Shown piece by piece: positions 19,058 to 29,156 of a stretch of DNA of 64,000 bases. The stretch's first letter is position 1, and the number at the start of each line of letters is the position of its first letter. Under the pieces are notes generated by a model, which worked only from the letters and a program-made list of their open reading frames with translations, was not told the DNA's origin and did not search any database. This stretch comes from Linderina pennispora (taxonomy: Eukaryota; Kickxellomycota; Kickxellomycetes; Kickxellales; Kickxellaceae): assembly GCF_002104995.1 (NCBI RefSeq), contig NW_024468257.1, positions 844,849 to 908,848 on the forward strand, given 5' to 3'. The position numbers and the translations under genes are program-made.

Positions 19058-22030
19058 ATGCTCTCCCACGATCATCGCCAGCCCGAGGCTGCTGGCACAG
19101 CAGTAGCGAGTACGCCAATAGCAGCCATCGTCACAGTGGCTTCTGAATCAGCCGCCAGCAGCGAACCACAGCCACGGATCCCTGGTACCACTGGGCTTCG
19201 TGTTTCTCCACCTGTTTCTCCTTCGTATGCTCCAGTCCACCCCCTCCGCATTCACACAAATTTGACAACCCCACCACAGCACTGCGACCAGCAATTCGGC
19301 GGCCACAAGAAGAAGGACTCCAAATTCGACACCACCGACGACGAAGACGACAGCACCAATAGCAACAACAAAGACGAATACGACACAGCGCTTATGCTAG
19401 CCCGCGCCGAAGTTGCCAACGACCTGCTTTACAGAGATCCGAAACGAGTGGTTATCGAGCACGGCCATTTGCAGGCAGACAAGAACACGCTGATTTCGCT
19501 GGCCGACGTTACATCTCCCACCCTGCGAACTGCACTCCCGACTCTGCCCCTTTCGCCACCGCAACAAAACACAACAACAGCAGCACAGACAATGGATGCA
19601 TCGGATGCTCATATAGCGCCACCGCCGCAAGGGGGACCGCGTCGACGCGGCTCGAACGACTCGTACAAGGTCTACCCGTCTGACGACGAGCGCGCACTGC
19701 CCGAATTCATCCTCAGCAGCAAGACTATGGACGAGCTTGACGCAGTCACGGGTGCCTGGGAAGAGGCCCTGGACAGCCTGCCTGACGGCGACTTCTGGCA
19801 GTCGGTGATCTCTGACCTTGACGGCTTGCAGAAGCGCGCTCCGCTGCACCTGGCCGCCAAAGTGCGGGCTGGAATTCCAGCTCGGCTGCGTGGCGTCGTG
19901 TGGCAGACACTGACCAAGGCGCGCTCGACATATCTGCAGACCGTGTACTCCCAGCTGGTCAAGGAGCCCTCGCCCCACGAGCGTGTTATCCGCCGCGATC
20001 TGACCCGCACGTTTCCCAGAATCCCAGTATTCAAGCGTGAGGGCGGTGATGGCCAGCAGTGGCTGTTCCGGATCCTCAAGGCCTACTCGTTGTATGATGC
20101 CGAGGTCGGCTATTGCCAGGGCCTCGGCTTCATTATCGGCCCGCTGATTCTGAGTATGGGCGAGTGCGAGGCGTTCTGTGTGCTGGTCCGCTTGATGGAG
20201 ACATACGATCTGCGCGGCATGTTCACCGAAGACATGGCCGGGCTGCACCTGCGCCTGTACCAGTTCCAGATTCTGGCTGCTGAAATCATCCCCGATGTGA
20301 TGCACCATTTTGAGGAGCACGGAGTCCTGCCAGCAATGTATGTGCCAGCATGGTTCTTGTCGCTGTTTGCCTACACCATGCCCTTGGGCTTTGTCCTGAG
20401 AGCCATGGATGTGCTCATGGCTGAGGGCGCGCCAGAGTCCATCATGCGCATGGGCATATCCCTGCTGCGGCGCAACGCGGCCGCGCTGCTCGAGCAGGAA
20501 GATTTCGAGTCCATCATGCGCGTGCTCAACACGGGACTCTACGACGAAGAGAACTGCCCGCGTGACCGGCCCGGCTTCATTCTGCAAGAGGCATCCCAGC
20601 TCAGCTCCATTGTCACCAGTGCCCGGCTAGAGTCTCTTGAGGCGCAATACTGCAAGGAGTCCGGTGTAGTGCTCAAGGGCCGCCCCAGCACAGCCGCCGA
20701 GCGCCCGGCAATTGATGTTACGGCGCCGAACCGCACTATTATGAACTTTTTGGGCTGGCCGTGGGGCAACAACAACTCGGGCCAGAACAGCATTTCTTCG
20801 TCCGTCGCATCAACACCGCACCCAGGCACTACTCCGGCTGCACCGCGGTGGAAGCTCGGCAGCATTGGCGTGCCCGGCAACAACAAGAGCGCGCTAGATA
20901 CCCCTGAGGACCAAGAGTCGAGCGGCCGCATTAGCCCCCGCGTGCTTGAGCTGACCGAGGCGCAAAAACTGCACTCGCAGCAACTGCGCGAGCAGATGCT
21001 CCGCGAATTGCAGAAGCAGGAAAACAGCCCAGCCACGATCCTTGGCTCGATAAGCTCGCTTACTCTGAACTCTGAGATCAAGCCCCGTGAGTCTGCCGAC
21101 TCGTCGACCGCCACCGGCCGCACGTCCTCTGAGGAGGATCCCAAGGTGCGGCCATCTGACAAGAATGACAACGCGTGGCGCGAACAGGTCCTGGAGCCGC
21201 TCCAGCGCCAGTTGCACGACGCCCGGGTCACCTGCGACACTCATCGCGATGCCCTGGTCGCGCTGCAGGGCGACCATTCGTCGCTGATGACCGATCTAGC
21301 CTTGGTCAAGACTGAGCGTGCGGAGCTGGCCGAGCAGAACGAGCAGCTGCGCATGCTGATTCGCAAGATGGATGGCGAGCGTCAAAAGTTCCAGCAGGAG
21401 CGTGAGGACAACGCTGAGAAACTGCAGCGAGCTGAAATGGCACTGATTCGTGCCCGCATGGAGCTGGCAGAGGCCGATGAGGACCGTGCAACGCTGCAGC
21501 GCCAGCTGAGCAATCTGCGCAAGTTTGTTTCCGAGTCCATCGATACGCCCGTGTCCCCGACGGGCAACGCTCACCGGACCAGCATTGCCACCGACCTTCC
21601 CCGGCAGCAGCCCCAGCAACAGCAACGGCCAGGTAGATTCAGCATTTCCAATCTGACGTCCAACTGGGGCCTGCGCGGCTCTGTCAGCCCGCGTGCATCG
21701 CTGCAGCACGACATGTCGTCGGCAAGCATATCCTCTGCTCTCTCTTCCTCCCAGCAGACCGACGACGGACCCCTGCAGCAGCTGTCAAACGCATCGATCC
21801 ACAGCAGCAACAGCAGCAGTCGGATATCGATTGACAAGCACTCGAAGCGCTCCTCAACCATCCCCATTGCCTCGCTCCACCGCAGCAAGACGCAGCCGTC
21901 AAACATGACCAGCCATGTTGCTGACGCCCTCAATGACTACTCGATGGCAGGTGATGTGCCCACCCCGCGCGGCACCGTGCAAGGCAGCAGACAAGATGCG
22001 CTGGCCCGCCTCAACGGCGGCGGGCGCTAG
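19058..22030 (+). CDS. TBC-domain Rab GTPase-activating protein (Gyp5/Evi5-like)
   Basis: TBC proteins switch off Rab GTPases in vesicle traffic by supplying an Arg and a Gln finger. The 990-residue frame has a disordered N-terminus (about 1-200, rich in Ser, Thr, Pro and Asp), then the TBC domain at about 270-490. It contains RAGIPARLRGVVWQ, the arginine finger in IRRDLTRTFPR (Arg near 316), the glutamine finger in YCQGLGF (near 353), and LYQFQILAAEIIPDV and MYVPAWFLSLFAYTMP. Residues about 620-830 are charged heptad-like coiled coil (DLALVKTERAELAEQNEQL). The tail is Ser/Gln-rich. The TBC then long coiled-coil order matches the Gyp5/Evi5 group. Its 3' end faces the Snf7 gene 86 bp away. Confidence 0.92.
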   Translation: MLSHDHRQPEAAGTAVASTPIAAIVTVASESAASSEPQPRIPGTTGLRVSPPVSPSYAPVHPLRIHTNLTTPPQHCDQQFGGHKKKDSKFDTTDDEDDSTNSNNKDEYDTALMLARAEVANDLLYRDPKRVVIEHGHLQADKNTLISLADVTSPTLRTALPTLPLSPPQQNTTTAAQTMDASDAHIAPPPQGGPRRRGSNDSYKVYPSDDERALPEFILSSKTMDELDAVTGAWEEALDSLPDGDFWQSVISDLDGLQKRAPLHLAAKVRAGIPARLRGVVWQTLTKARSTYLQTVYSQLVKEPSPHERVIRRDLTRTFPRIPVFKREGGDGQQWLFRILKAYSLYDAEVGYCQGLGFIIGPLILSMGECEAFCVLVRLMETYDLRGMFTEDMAGLHLRLYQFQILAAEIIPDVMHHFEEHGVLPAMYVPAWFLSLFAYTMPLGFVLRAMDVLMAEGAPESIMRMGISLLRRNAAALLEQEDFESIMRVLNTGLYDEENCPRDRPGFILQEASQLSSIVTSARLESLEAQYCKESGVVLKGRPSTAAERPAIDVTAPNRTIMNFLGWPWGNNNSGQNSISSSVASTPHPGTTPAAPRWKLGSIGVPGNNKSALDTPEDQESSGRISPRVLELTEAQKLHSQQLREQMLRELQKQENSPATILGSISSLTLNSEIKPRESADSSTATGRTSSEEDPKVRPSDKNDNAWREQVLEPLQRQLHDARVTCDTHRDALVALQGDHSSLMTDLALVKTERAELAEQNEQLRMLIRKMDGERQKFQQEREDNAEKLQRAEMALIRARMELAEADEDRATLQRQLSNLRKFVSESIDTPVSPTGNAHRTSIATDLPRQQPQQQQRPGRFSISNLTSNWGLRGSVSPRASLQHDMSSASISSALSSSQQTDDGPLQQLSNASIHSSNSSSRISIDKHSKRSSTIPIASLHRSKTQPSNMTSHVADALNDYSMAGDVPTPRGTVQGSRQDALARLNGGGR

Positions 22031-22116
22031 GCACCTACAAGACAGTTGTACTAATTTTCAGATTTCTAAACACCGCAGATACTATATTAGAAGTTGTGCT
22101 TCTTTGGACGTCCCCT

Positions 22117-22767
22117 TTACGCAGCCATGCCCATGCTCTCGCGCAGCTCTGCCAGCTCGTCGTCCTCGTCCTCCTCGACTGGGATGCTCGGTTGTCTGAC
22201 CGCACCTGAGGGGATCTTGGGCAGAGATACGGGCGCCCGCTCGGCATTGAGCAGCTTCTTGTCGAGCTCCTCCTGCTCCAGCTCCTCCAGCTCGGCGTTG
22301 AGCTCGTCCTCGTCGAGCTCGGCACCAAAGAACTGCGGCTGCGAAATAGCCTCTGATACCTCGTTGGCCAGGTCCATCTGATCCCTAATGTCGTCCATAG
22401 TCTGGTCGACCTTGTCGATATCCAGGTCCTTGTGAATGTTCTTCATGGCCTCTGCGCCCTTCTGCATCGCCTTCATCGTTTCCAGGTTGACGTTGGCCGC
22501 CTCAATGGCCATAACCTGCGTCTCGAGCGTCATTCGCGACCCAGATATTTTCTCAATCTGCGTCTCTAGCAACCGTTTACGCTTCAGCGCCGCCAGTGCT
22601 GCCTGCTTGTTCTTGGTCGCGTTGGCCCGCGCTACCTTCACCTCATTGTCTATTTTGGCCTGCAAGTGGCTCTCACGCTTCTCGAGCATTGAGAGGTTCT
22701 CCCGCAGTGTTATGATTGCGTCTTTGGGTGTTGCCTTGGGCTTCGACCCGCCGAAAAACAGCTTCAT
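22117..22767 (-). CDS. SNF7: ESCRT-III core subunit Snf7/Vps32 (CHMP4)
   Basis: Snf7 is the main polymer-forming ESCRT-III subunit and constricts membrane necks in multivesicular body formation. The 216-residue protein starts at MKLFFGGSK, the family's membrane-inserting N-terminus. Helices 1-2 follow (AIITLRENLSMLEKRE, KNKQAALAALKRKRLLE), then helix 3-4 sequence (AIEAANVNLETMKAMQKGAEAMK) and an acidic C-terminal half. The last residues, DDELAELRESMGM, fit a MIM1 motif that recruits the Vps4 ATPase. Predicted length equals the usual 210-240 residues and no intron is needed. The promoter lies in the 967 bp shared with the divergent Rax1-like gene. Confidence 0.95.
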   Translation of the reverse strand: MKLFFGGSKPKATPKDAIITLRENLSMLEKRESHLQAKIDNEVKVARANATKNKQAALAALKRKRLLETQIEKISGSRMTLETQVMAIEAANVNLETMKAMQKGAEAMKNIHKDLDIDKVDQTMDDIRDQMDLANEVSEAISQPQFFGAELDEDELNAELEELEQEELDKKLLNAERAPVSLPKIPSGAVRQPSIPVEEDEDDELAELRESMGMAA

Positions 22768-23734
22768 TGTAGTAAATTGCAAAGGGAAATTGTGAGTTGC
22801 AAAAAAAAAAAAAGAAGAAAGAAACGTACTGCAGTGAGAAACGAAGAGACGACTGAGGGCTCTGTGCCTGTGTGAAAACACTCTTGGCATACGCCAGCAA
22901 TGGTCATGACATCACGTGGATGGGTGATCGAGTAAATCAAATTACCGAATACAGCAGCGCTACCCGTTGCTGTGCGCTTGTTGGCCAGCGGCTGCTGGAT
23001 GACCCTGCTGGATGGGTGATGTTTCAGTGTGACCATGCACACCTGCTCGCGACATGGACGGCTGGTGGTACTGTAACGCAGCACTTTGTGACTTTGGACA
23101 AGGAGCAGGCCAAAGATTTTCGCCATGAGAAACACAGGCGGCAGCCATAAATAGGGAATTTGTTTGTAGAAACGAGCAGATTCCGACATGAGCGATCGAC
23201 CCGCTTTCTAGGTACAGAATCCACAAAACAAAGCATAGCAGCACTTTAAAACTGCGAGCCTGCCTTGATAAAAAAGACTTCATATATATGCTCGTTGTGC
23301 GCACTGCCACGGCTTGGCTTGGGCCAGGCTAGTCCCAGCTCCATATGGCTCGGTCCAGTGTGAATAGGCGATCTTCGCAGTATTACCGCTTTCCGGTCAG
23401 TCTGTAAACTGACAACAATCGCCCTCTCTTGCCTCAACGCTCCTTTTTTGCCACTCTTTTACTACTTTTATTTTCTTCTAATGCTATTTTAAACAGCCCA
23501 GCAGAGACATATAGGCCGGCCTTTCCGCTTTTCCTCGTTTCCCTCGTTTCGAAAACCTTTCCGTTTCTTTTATTTTTTTTCACCCTATATCACTTCACCC
23601 TTTCCCTCATATATCCCTTGCCCTTTTGTCTCTCTGGCTATTCCCTCCTCCCTTATCGCCTCCAGCTCCTTATCCTACCTCTATCACTTCCCCCTCGTTT
23701 TATTGAATCCACCAACCTACATTTTGTTTTGACA
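22768..23734. other. Divergent intergenic region Snf7/Rax1-like
   Basis: About 970 bp hold two promoters. A CACGTG E-box lies at about 22913-22918, and a long pyrimidine-rich tract (23420-23700) precedes the Rax1-like start. Open frames in it are low-complexity Phe/Leu/Ser translations of that tract. No RNA gene was recognised. Confidence 0.5.
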
Positions 23735-25858
23735 ATGGGCAACCCGCAATCTTCGCCGTTCGACAAAGGTGGACTGAGCCAGGACCCGAGATATGACCCC
23801 GACCAGTACTGCTATAACGACAGCTTTGTTTCAGACTTCCATGCACCGATGCCTGGCTACCACCAGAACCAGTTTAGCCAGAGCATGGGCGACCTCGGCG
23901 GCCGCGGCCGCTCGGAGAGCACCGGCATGCGCTCAGACCGGACCTCGGACGATCAGGCACCACTGACTACATTCCTGGGCGCATCCACCTGGCAGCACAT
24001 GTCGGCAACTCTACCACCAGGTGTGCGTGACCCGCTGAATATCGAGGAGCTTGAGCGTGAGGACTATGCTGCCGGCCCGTCATCGCGCATGAGCCATCTG
24101 ACATCGGTGTTTGGCGAAAAGCAGGGCTCCCGGCATCTGAGCCAAATGTCGTCCAAAGTTGTTGTCGGTGTGGCAACGGAGAAGTCCGGCGGTGAGGGTG
24201 ATTACCGGCCAATTGACTGGGCATACATCCAGGACCACAATTTGCGGACTGGTGGTCTGCCATCACTGGACCAGGTGCTGACCCGGAAGACCAAAGCCCC
24301 ATTGGCCCTCAGGGACTTTGCTGTGCATTGTTCAGTCAGGCAGCCCCAAGCCCGCCGCTGGCTCGAGTTTTACATGGCGGCACGCACCCATGAGAAGATG
24401 TGTCTGGCATATGAGAGCGATCTGCGCCATTCCAAGTCCCAGAGCCAGTACGGCAATCTGGATGGCATGGCTGCTCCCAAGAGCAACCGCTTTGACTCGT
24501 CAAAGGCGGACTCGAGTCTTATTGGGGACTTCCCTGATGGCCTGCGCTCGGCCTATGCCTCGGGCATCCCTGCAGACCCTGCAGCCAAGGAAGCTGCCCA
24601 CAATGCAACCGTCGAGTCGCTCTCACGCGGCCGTCCTGACGACCAGATCTTCTACAAAGACGGTGCGTCTGAGAAAAAGCCAGCAAAGAGCGCCAACTAC
24701 CGTCGCAGCCATCGCCAGAGCACCCGCATGGCGCTGCAGATCCAGACAGCCGCCGAAACTGTCTTCCTGCGCTACTTCCGTGCCGCACTCGACCCCAACC
24801 TGCTGGCCGGCGGCAGTCCCTCGTACTGGCCCAACACAATGGGACCTACCGCACTGCGGTCCCAGGCTAAAGGCGATACCAGCGGCCTCGGCTCGCTCAA
24901 GCGCATGCTGACCCAGAGCAACAAGGGTACCTCGGCTGACGGCATGCGCCGCAAGAATCCCAAGGGCCTGCAGCTGCGTCCCGACTCGTTGCGTCCAGCC
25001 TTTAATGACGCCTACCATCAGGGCTACGGTGTCCAGGACGGAGTGGGCAAGTCTGCCAAGCGCAACTCGGGCGGCGACAGCAAGTACGACATCATGGGCG
25101 GCCTTGCCTCACCTGACTCGCTGACTCGCTCGCGGGAGCACCTGTCGAAGCCCATCGTCGACGACTCGCCCAACAGGTACCTCCAGATGCAAGGCACACA
25201 GCGCCACATCTACTACCACATGCCGTGGCCGCCAGAGATCCTGACCGACATTGAGCAGCGGCTGCTGCACGACGGCGCGGCCCTGGACCCAAACCTGTTT
25301 TCCGAGGCCCTGCTCTATGCATATGATGTGCTGGACACGTACTACTTCCCTATTTTCCTATCGGATGCCACGTCGCGCAACGTAACCAGGGACCACTGCA
25401 CGCTGCGAGTGTTCATTGCCTTTATCCTGCTGTGGTTTGGCTTTGCACTGCCACTGGCGCTGATTCTACTGGACCACAGGCCAAAGGAGGTGCGCATCTG
25501 GTGCCTGGTGCCCCAGTTCATTGGGTGGTGGAACATGGCCGTTGGATTTGGCGGCTGCGATATCCTGCTCGCCATTATGCGTAAATATCAGTCGCCGGCG
25601 CTGAGGCAGCAGGAGGTCGATGAGAGTGCCGCATCCAGCGATACCTTTGCCGCGCACGGCAAAACCAAGTGGTTTGGCGGCAAGCATGTCGGCAGCTGGC
25701 GCCGTGCCTGGTTCACCACCCGGGTTTCTGTCGATATGACTGCCACGCGAATGGTCCGTGCCAGGAGTGTTCGGTGGTTCATTGGCTCTGTGGTCATGAC
25801 TGCAGTCAGCACCGCTATTCTATGTGCAGTGCCGGGCACTCACATCTATACCAACTAG
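23735..25858 (+). CDS. RGS-domain membrane protein, Rax1-like
   Basis: The 707-residue protein begins at MGNPQSSPFD; upstream in-frame Met codons read through pyrimidine-rich leader sequence and were rejected. A Ser/Asp-rich N-terminus precedes RGS-like sequence: LPSLDQVLTRKTKAPLALRDF (about 170-190), QARRWLEFYMAART, then AAETVFLRYFRAALDP and a final LLYAYDVLDTYYFPIFLSD near 535. These pieces are separated by long polar insertions. Three membrane spans follow, at about 558-581, 590-618 and 677-700. This RGS plus C-terminal spans arrangement matches yeast Rax1, a bud-site landmark at the cell cortex. Function here is inferred. It probably acts at the plasma membrane. Confidence 0.8.
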   Translation: MGNPQSSPFDKGGLSQDPRYDPDQYCYNDSFVSDFHAPMPGYHQNQFSQSMGDLGGRGRSESTGMRSDRTSDDQAPLTTFLGASTWQHMSATLPPGVRDPLNIEELEREDYAAGPSSRMSHLTSVFGEKQGSRHLSQMSSKVVVGVATEKSGGEGDYRPIDWAYIQDHNLRTGGLPSLDQVLTRKTKAPLALRDFAVHCSVRQPQARRWLEFYMAARTHEKMCLAYESDLRHSKSQSQYGNLDGMAAPKSNRFDSSKADSSLIGDFPDGLRSAYASGIPADPAAKEAAHNATVESLSRGRPDDQIFYKDGASEKKPAKSANYRRSHRQSTRMALQIQTAAETVFLRYFRAALDPNLLAGGSPSYWPNTMGPTALRSQAKGDTSGLGSLKRMLTQSNKGTSADGMRRKNPKGLQLRPDSLRPAFNDAYHQGYGVQDGVGKSAKRNSGGDSKYDIMGGLASPDSLTRSREHLSKPIVDDSPNRYLQMQGTQRHIYYHMPWPPEILTDIEQRLLHDGAALDPNLFSEALLYAYDVLDTYYFPIFLSDATSRNVTRDHCTLRVFIAFILLWFGFALPLALILLDHRPKEVRIWCLVPQFIGWWNMAVGFGGCDILLAIMRKYQSPALRQQEVDESAASSDTFAAHGKTKWFGGKHVGSWRRAWFTTRVSVDMTATRMVRARSVRWFIGSVVMTAVSTAILCAVPGTHIYTN

Positions 25859-26430
25859 TATCTTTTAGCATCTTCGCATTATTGCCTCTCCTTCCCTCGC
25901 CATCACTTTTGCTACAACCGCCTCTCCCCATGCTCCTCCCTCCCCTCCAATACATCCACCTCCAATGCCGTCCTTTTTGCTGTCAGCATCTCAACTCCCC
26001 ACGCTCAATAGTCGTTACAACGCCCGGTCTACACAGAAGATTCTTGCATGCAAATCACCAATGGCTTTTGTGGTCCCATTGGCTAAACGGTCCAAGCGAC
26101 ATTTTGCCAATGCATCTATTTTTAATCTTCTCAACGCTCGGTCTGCAAAGGCCAGTCACCCACAGGCTACTATTTTTACATAACGTGCGTACCGTTACAA
26201 AGGAATCCATTATGTGACCATCGTCAAGGTATGGCTAATCCCTCGGTTCCAGCTGTATGCACACCATGTTAGCCCATGTATCAGAACCAAGATAAAGTTG
26301 ACTAAAGGTGCCTGGCTCTATATAAAAGCTGCCTGGCGTTGGCCCAATACCAATGTCTCGACACAAGCAGCACACTGCACTGCATTCTGTTCCGCATTCA
26401 CCTCCCCTTCCTAACGCATTCAACTCAAAC
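25859..26430 (+). other. Intergenic region with TATA box, upstream of a secreted protein gene
   Basis: About 570 bp. The first part is CT-rich and likely the 3' UTR of the Rax1-like gene. A TATATAAAA element at 26317-26326 stands about 105 bp before the start of the next gene. No other gene is recognisable. Confidence 0.5.
26319..26327 (+). promoter_or_regulatory. TATA box of the secreted protein gene
   Basis: TATATAAAA about 105 bp upstream of the ATG at 26431 is well placed for a fungal TATA promoter. Such promoters are common on regulated genes. Confidence 0.6.
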
Positions 26431-27414
26431 ATGAGAATCTCATTCATCTCCTTCTCCGCGGTCGTCCTGACCACCCTTCTTTCCTCTGGAGCACTTGCTC
26501 AAGAGCCCGATGACCTGCAAGTGGCACCAACTGGCTTGGATGCCACCGACATGGCATCTGCTGATTTTTCACTGGATGCTGATATTTCTTCATCTGAAGA
26601 GTTTCCAGATGACATTGCCATTGATAACGGTGGTATTGACGAAGTTGACGATAACCAAGAAGACGTTATTGACGATAACAATGTTGATAATAACGATACT
26701 GAGACTCCCGCTGATGATGCTGTCGAAAATGGCGGTGATGTTGACCAAGGTGATTTCAACGGAGGCGTCGACAACGGCAACAATAGCGGCGGTGGTTTTG
26801 GTAACACTGGTGGTATCGATCTAGGCGGAATCAACCTTGGTGGAATCAACATTGGCGGTGGCGGTAACAGCGATAACGATTTTGGTAATGGAAATAACGG
26901 CAGCAACTCTAATAACAACGGAGGCAATGCCAATGACAACGGTGAAGGCAACAAGCCCGACCTCCCGGCTGCGGACAGCTCCGCCCACAAGGCAACGCCC
27001 TCCGGATCCACTTCAACCGCTACGGCTCCCCACCAACCTACATCCTCTGGTGTGACTCGCCATGGCAGCAGCACAACAGCACCCAGCCCTACACACTCTA
27101 TCAGCCCTACCCGCTTGGCGCCTGCTACGAAGACAGCAATTACAAGTAGCGCTCCTGCGAGCCGGCCGACTAGTGTCACAAAGCACACGCTTACGGCTCA
27201 GCCTACCTCGAAAATTGCGCACAGCCCTACTAGTCGCACTGCTCCCACTCCAGCTTCACAGTCTCTCCGTGTCACTCCTACCAGGCCGCGTGCTTCAAAA
27301 TCACCCAAGGCGACCAAAAAGCCCTCGGGTCCCAGTGGTCCCTCTGGAAATACAAAGAATGGCAAAACAGGTGGCTCGTCAAAGAGGACGGGTGGAAGAA
27401 GGAGAACGCGCTGA
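26431..27414 (+). CDS. Secreted low-complexity protein (acidic, Gly/Asn-rich, then Ser/Thr-rich)
   Basis: The 327-residue frame begins with a clear signal peptide, MRISFISFSAVVLTTLLSSGALAQ. Four zones follow: an Asp/Glu-rich acidic zone (about 25-110), a Gly/Asn zone with short repeats GGIDLGGINLGGINIGG (about 125-170), a Ser/Thr/Pro/Ala-rich zone suited to O-mannosylation (about 180-300), and a strongly basic tail ending SKRTGGRRRTR. There are no cysteines of note, no GPI signal and no enzymatic motif. I do not recognise a family. A cell-wall or secreted matrix protein is inferred. I used the Met at 26431 because the signal peptide starts there; an upstream Met (26353) would bury it. Codons are more AT-rich than in neighbouring housekeeping genes. 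Confidence 0.75.
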   Translation: MRISFISFSAVVLTTLLSSGALAQEPDDLQVAPTGLDATDMASADFSLDADISSSEEFPDDIAIDNGGIDEVDDNQEDVIDDNNVDNNDTETPADDAVENGGDVDQGDFNGGVDNGNNSGGGFGNTGGIDLGGINLGGINIGGGGNSDNDFGNGNNGSNSNNNGGNANDNGEGNKPDLPAADSSAHKATPSGSTSTATAPHQPTSSGVTRHGSSTTAPSPTHSISPTRLAPATKTAITSSAPASRPTSVTKHTLTAQPTSKIAHSPTSRTAPTPASQSLRVTPTRPRASKSPKATKKPSGPSGPSGNTKNGKTGGSSKRTGGRRRTR

Positions 27415-27632
27415 ATTTGCCACATGCCTTTCTTTCCAATTTTGTCCAAACACTGCATTAGCATACCATGGCATTTCAAATGGAAGCATTTGAGATATAT
27501 TGTAGGTGCAAATGTAGACGTTCAGCTCGAGGTTTGTGAAAGAGCCACTTGTCATTTGTATCCATTTTACTCAATAAAAAGCTGTGTGGATATACTTTGT
27601 TTGTTCGCCACGGGTTTTCCATCCGTATACAG

Positions 27633-27640
27633 GTATAAAA
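27633..27640 (+). promoter_or_regulatory. TATA box upstream of the trypsin-like pseudogene
   Basis: GTATAAAA lies about 65 bp before the ATG of the decayed protease and appears preserved although the coding sequence is not. Confidence 0.45.
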
Positions 27641-27703
27641 GACGGCATCCACCCTAATATTCATCCAAAACTACCAGCGTCCTTTTTTGAATCGTCGGAA
27701 ATT

Positions 27704-28559
27704 ATGAACTATACTTACCTAGTTTTATCCTCACTTCTTGCAGCCAGTCTAGTTTCAGCATCAAGTGACTAACCGACAATAATGGCATCAAGAAACACAT
27801 CATTGACGGAACTCACGCCAGTGCCCATGCTGCACCTGCCCTGATCAATGCCCGGATCATGACGGGCAAGAGCCAGATGGAAAACTGTGGCGACAAAATT
27901 CTCTCCAGAGACTATATCATCACCGCAGCCCACTGCGTGATCGCTGCCAGAGGACGTATATCCCGTCCTGCCAGGAATATTCTGGTCAAATGCGGGCATT
28001 CTGCTGTTAATCGGCAAATTGTAGCACGTGTAGCCCGCGTTATATTTTACCTGGGCTACGGAGCCAGCAAGCACACGGCGAATGTCATTGCGATTATTGA
28101 GGTGCCAGATATCCCGTTGGTTATGAGGGAAGGTGAGGCCGTTACAGTATCTAATGGCAATATGGTTGAGCGGCAGGAGCTCGATGCTTTCGGGTGGGGT
28201 GCTACTGGCGTGAAGAATATGCAGGGGTTGCAGAGTCTGGTACTCAAGGCTACAATGATCCGCGAATCTCTACGCTTAATAGTTTATCTGAGCCAGGTGT
28301 GTCCGTGTACAATGGTGATGATGGCACAGGGCTGCTTATCAAGGACTGTGGTGCCTAGTATCTTGCTGGTGTGGCCAGTGAAAGTGGTGGGCCTGGTTTC
28401 GCGGCTACATGTGATTTGGCTGATGGATGCGCGCTGTTTACTCGAGTGCTGAAATGTCTTCCATTCATTGTGTGCAAACCCAGGCTAACTAGGGAATATC
28501 TTTTGCGCAAGTATCCTAAGGAGGCAGGGATTCCTGACCCACCTCCTCACATGGTCTAA
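27704..28559 (+). pseudogene. Trypsin-like (S1) serine protease pseudogene
   Basis: A signal peptide (MNYTYLVLSSLLAASLVSAS) is followed within a few codons by stops and frame changes. Beyond them, S1 protease sequence resumes: KHIIDGTHASAHAAPALI, then YIITAAHCVIA with the catalytic His, then GASKHTANVIAIIEV where the catalytic Asp of the NDIA motif is Val. The segment RQELDAFGWGATGV follows. In another frame comes YNGDDGTGLLIKDCG, where the intact relative at 45998-46897 has CSGDSGQG, so the Cys and the catalytic Ser are replaced. An in-frame TAG and then YLAGVASESGG and FAATCDLADGCALFTRV complete the fold. With two of three triad residues gone and several disruptions, this is a pseudogene and not merely a sequencing artefact. 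Confidence 0.85.
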
Positions 28560-29156
28560 AAGGAATTCCATATACAAAATTTCATGTGCTAAAATCGAAA
28601 TTTAATAATTCGCACTGCATTTATGCTATATCAACAGGTCTATTGGGATCTGTTACATGGTGGGCTCATTTCAAGATGGACTATCATACTTGCGACGAGG
28701 ATTCATCTATATACAAGCGCCTTATGTATGGCTATATGCAAATCGATATTGTAGAATCCAGCTTATACAAACCAAGTAGTGTAATGTCGTAGCAATTATT
28801 ATGGAATCTATCTGAATCTGTACTGGGCGCTCGTATGAAACTGTGCCACGCCTAACCAGCAGCTACAACGCTGAAGTGCTGACAAGTTCCCAGATCCCCA
28901 GTGCTGCTAATGTGTGTCGGCATAAGCTATTCCGTGCAAAACTCTAATGTAAACCCGAATTATTGGTGGTAGCCGATATAGTGGCGTTGGGTGTAGTGAA
29001 TATGAGGTTGCTGGAGAAGCGCAAAGATATGAGCTTCCGCTGCAGCTCAGCATGGGACCATATACATTCTGGAGCTATGGTCACAGTATTAAAAATTGCG
29101 GTTTTGAAAGTTTGGTCTCTCAGCTAGGCTGGATAACTTGTCTGGAGCTTCAGGCT
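28560..29156. other. AT-rich stretch without a recognised gene
   Basis: About 600 bp lie between the protease pseudogene and the tRNA gene. A frame without stops runs at about 28959-29168, begins near RIIGGS and has no similarity I can name; it may be chance or a protease fragment. Confidence 0.4.

Noticed and set aside
19397..20587. 396-codon open frame antisense to the TBC gene
   Set aside because: It lies wholly under the conserved TBC domain and shows no motif of its own.
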